A stretch of DNA of 7,532 bases from Oscillospiraceae bacterium. Its GTDB lineage: Bacteria > Bacillota > Clostridia > Oscillospirales > Ruminococcaceae. Below, piece by piece: positions 5,797-7,532 of the stretch (position 1 is its first letter; each line of letters opens with the position of its first letter). Location of the stretch: NCBI GenBank assembly GCA_017416665.1, contig JAFQBO010000299.1, forward strand, positions 1 to 7,532, written 5' to 3'. The position numbers and the translations under genes are program-made. The notes beneath the pieces were generated by a model. It was given only the letters and a program-made list of their open reading frames with translations, ran no database searches and was not told where the DNA came from.

Positions 5797-7403
5797 TACT
5801 GACCTCCGTTTTTCATATTTTTCTTGAATTCAAGGAATTCCTCGTATGTTCCCTGTCTGTCAATACAACCTTCAGGAGTAATTTCAATAATTCTGTTTGC
5901 AACCGTCTGCATGATTTCATGGTCGTGTGATGCAAAGAGAATAACACCCTTAAAGCTTTCAAGACCATTGTTTACAGCAGTAATACTTTCAAGGTCAAGA
6001 TGGTTTGTCGGCTGATCGAGAACAAGTACGTTTGAACCGAAAAGCATCATTCTTGAGAACATACATCTTACCTTTTCGCCACCTGATAAAACATCAACCT
6101 TTTTGAAAACGTCATCACCCGAGAAGAGCATACGTCCTAAAAATCCACGGAGATATGTGTCTGTTTCATCTGATGAATACTGTCTCATCCAGTCGATGAT
6201 TGACATTTCACAGCCATCAAAAAAGCTGTTGTTGTCTACAGGGAAATATGATGTTGAAGTAGAAACGCCCCATTTGAAAGAACCCTCATCAGGCTGTTGT
6301 TCTTCCATAAGGATTTTGAAAAGCATTGTAATAGCCTGTTCGCTTTCACTGATAAAAGCAACCTTGTCAGTACGTCCAAGAGTAAAGCTTACATTGTTTA
6401 AAAGCTTTTCGCCGTCAACTGTCTTTGAAATACCATTTACAGAAAGTATTTCCTTACCGAGTTCTCTTTCAGGAGAAAAACCGATAAACGGATATTTTCT
6501 ACTTGATGCCGGCATTTCTTCTACTGTAAGATTATCGAGAAGCTTTCTTCTTGAAGTAGCCTGCTTTGACTTTGACTTGTTAGCTGAGAATCGTTCAATA
6601 AACGATTTGAGTTCCTTGATTTTTTCTTCAGTTTTCTTGTTCTGCTGTTTAATCATACGTTGAATAAGCTGACTTGACTCATACCAGAACTCATAGTTTC
6701 CGACATACATTTTAATCTTTGTGTAGTCAATATCAACTATATGTGTACATACATTATTTAAAAAGTGTCTGTCATGTGATACGACAAGAACAGTACCGAA
6801 ATACTCTGCAAGAAATTCTTCAAGCCATGCAATGGCATCAATGTCGAGATGGTTTGTCGGTTCGTCGAGGAGAATAATGTCAGGATTACCGAAAAGTGCC
6901 TGAGCAAGTAACACCTTAACCTTTTCATTACCGGAAAGTGTCGACATAAGTGAATAAAGAATATCCTCAGAAAGACCGAGACCCTGAATAAGCTTTGATG
7001 CGTCAGATTCAGCCTCCCAGCCGTTAAGCTCGGCAAATTCCGCCTCAAGCTCTGATGCTAAAACGCCATCTTCTTCAGAAAAATCCTCCTTTGCATAAAG
7101 CTCGTCCTTCTGTTTCATTATTTCATAAAGACGTGCGTTACCCATAATAACCGTATCAAGTACGGTAAATTCTTCAAAAGCGAAGTGATCCTGTTTGAGT
7201 ACAGAAAGTCTTGCACCCTTCTGAATAGCAACTTCACCCTTTGTCGGTTCAAGATCACCGCATAAAATACGCAGAAAAGTTGACTTTCCTGCTCCGTTTG
7301 CACCGATAATACCGTAACAGTTACCACCTGTAAATTTTAAATTAACATCCTTAAAAAGCGTAGAGCCGCCGAACTGCATGCTTACGTCTGAAACTGAAAT
7401 CAT
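5796..7403 (-). CDS. ABC-F family ATPase (YbiT/YkpA-like) with degenerate second site
   Basis: The 535-residue soluble protein has two ABC domains and no membrane segments, the layout of ABC-F proteins, which act on ribosomes as translation factors or in antibiotic protection. NBD1 is intact: Walker A GANGAGKS (34-41), signature LSGNE (156-160), Walker B IILLDE with Glu181, switch histidine in SHD (209-211). A charged helical linker follows (about 244-300, with RFSANKSKSKQATSR), the region that reaches the tRNA site in relatives. NBD2 keeps the signature LSGGEK (439-444) and SHD (492-494), but its Walker A is lost (the lysine position is Ile358) and its catalytic glutamate is glutamine (VLDQP, Gln464). 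It most resembles E. coli YbiT, from memory. The start ATG has AGGAGG seven bases upstream. It is the first gene of the operon; antibiotic resistance cannot be inferred. Confidence 0.93.
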   Translation of the reverse strand: MISVSDVSMQFGGSTLFKDVNLKFTGGNCYGIIGANGAGKSTFLRILCGDLEPTKGEVAIQKGARLSVLKQDHFAFEEFTVLDTVIMGNARLYEIMKQKDELYAKEDFSEEDGVLASELEAEFAELNGWEAESDASKLIQGLGLSEDILYSLMSTLSGNEKVKVLLAQALFGNPDIILLDEPTNHLDIDAIAWLEEFLAEYFGTVLVVSHDRHFLNNVCTHIVDIDYTKIKMYVGNYEFWYESSQLIQRMIKQQNKKTEEKIKELKSFIERFSANKSKSKQATSRRKLLDNLTVEEMPASSRKYPFIGFSPERELGKEILSVNGISKTVDGEKLLNNVSFTLGRTDKVAFISESEQAITMLFKILMEEQQPDEGSFKWGVSTSTSYFPVDNNSFFDGCEMSIIDWMRQYSSDETDTYLRGFLGRMLFSGDDVFKKVDVLSGGEKVRCMFSRMMLFGSNVLVLDQPTNHLDLESITAVNNGLESFKGVILFASHDHEIMQTVANRIIEITPEGCIDRQGTYEEFLEFKKNMKNGGQ

Positions 7404-7431
7404 TTAATGTCCTCCTGTTTGTTTTGTCATC

Positions 7432-7460
7432 AATATAAGGTTTAAATTTTGTGCCGACAG
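7432..7460 (-). promoter_or_regulatory. Candidate promoter of the ABC-F operon
   Basis: On the minus strand TATATT (7432-7437) is a five-of-six -10 match, about 30 bases before the ABC-F ATG. With a 17-base spacer the -35 box would be CTGTCG (7455-7460), only three of six, and it would lie within hairpin B of the flanking repeat. No better pair is visible downstream of the repeat. The call is weak; the true promoter may lie right of the window. Confidence 0.3.
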
Positions 7461-7528
7461 AGTGTCGGCAGACATAAATAAGGTGGGAACATAGTAAGGG
7501 GCCGCTTTCTCTTGTAAAGCGTCCCCTC
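7444..7528 (-). repeat. Two-hairpin dispersed repeat, right copy (inverted)
   Basis: Read on the minus strand this 85-base unit matches the left copy (107-188): GAGGGG start, hairpin A (7498-7508 with 7516-7526), a spacer of similar length, hairpin B (TGCCGACA 7452-7459 with TGTCGGCA 7463-7470), and the identical 14-base tail (7444-7457). Hairpin A has one mismatch here (position 7502). In hairpin B the seventh stem pair is C-G where the left copy has T-A, so the pairing is kept. It lies 41 bases upstream of the ABC-F start codon and may extend slightly past the window edge. Confidence 0.75.
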
Positions 7529-7532
7529 GTTG

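Noticed and set aside
6103..6663. 186-codon plus-strand frame opposite the ABC-F gene
   Set aside because: Antisense of conserved ABC-F sequence, with no domain or ribosome site.
5796..7403. Antibiotic-resistance ABC-F (Vga/Lsa/OptrA-type)
   Set aside because: The sequence reads closest to the housekeeping YbiT/YkpA branch, including the FEEFTVLDTVIMG segment; nothing visible points to a resistance determinant.

Overview
The window looks like chromosomal DNA of a low-GC, Gram-positive anaerobe of the class Clostridia, most like Ruminococcus or a related Oscillospiraceae gut bacterium. This rests on the AT-rich intergenic regions, the strong AGGAGG-type ribosome binding sites, and the protein families and their sequence style. 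The genus is an inference, not a match I could run.

All six supported genes lie on the minus strand, so transcription runs from high to low coordinates. From right to left: (1) a two-hairpin repeat (7444-7528); (2) a two-gene operon of an ABC-F type ATPase with a degenerate second ATP site and a sodium:neurotransmitter-symporter family transporter, overlapping by one base and ending in a clear terminator (4394-4418); (3) a 435-base gene-free stretch (3991-4425) with two hairpins and no convincing gene; (4) a three-gene, tightly coupled operon encoding a proline-rich protein with a C-terminal beta-sandwich-like domain, a SpoIID-like domain fused to three peptidoglycan-binding repeats, and a small protein with two more such repeats; (5) a separately promoted aldose 1-epimerase (galM-like) gene; (6) a hairpin-rich segment (1-235) with a second copy of the two-hairpin repeat in opposite orientation, and a plus-strand terminator that probably serves a gene left of the window.

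Functionally, the ABC-F protein (ribosome-associated family) and the amino-acid-type symporter are translationally coupled. The middle operon has cell-wall-recognition and SpoIID domains, yet none of its three products has a recognisable signal peptide or membrane anchor. It is the best candidate here for an under-described system, possibly linked to the spore or to an unconventional export route. The epimerase is ordinary sugar metabolism; its -35/-10 promoter shows that the true start lies well inside the longest open frame.

The main unusual points are the inverted pair of structured repeats with a compensatory base-pair change, the ABC-F protein whose second site has lost both the P-loop lysine and the catalytic glutamate, and the signal-less SpoIID/peptidoglycan-binding operon.
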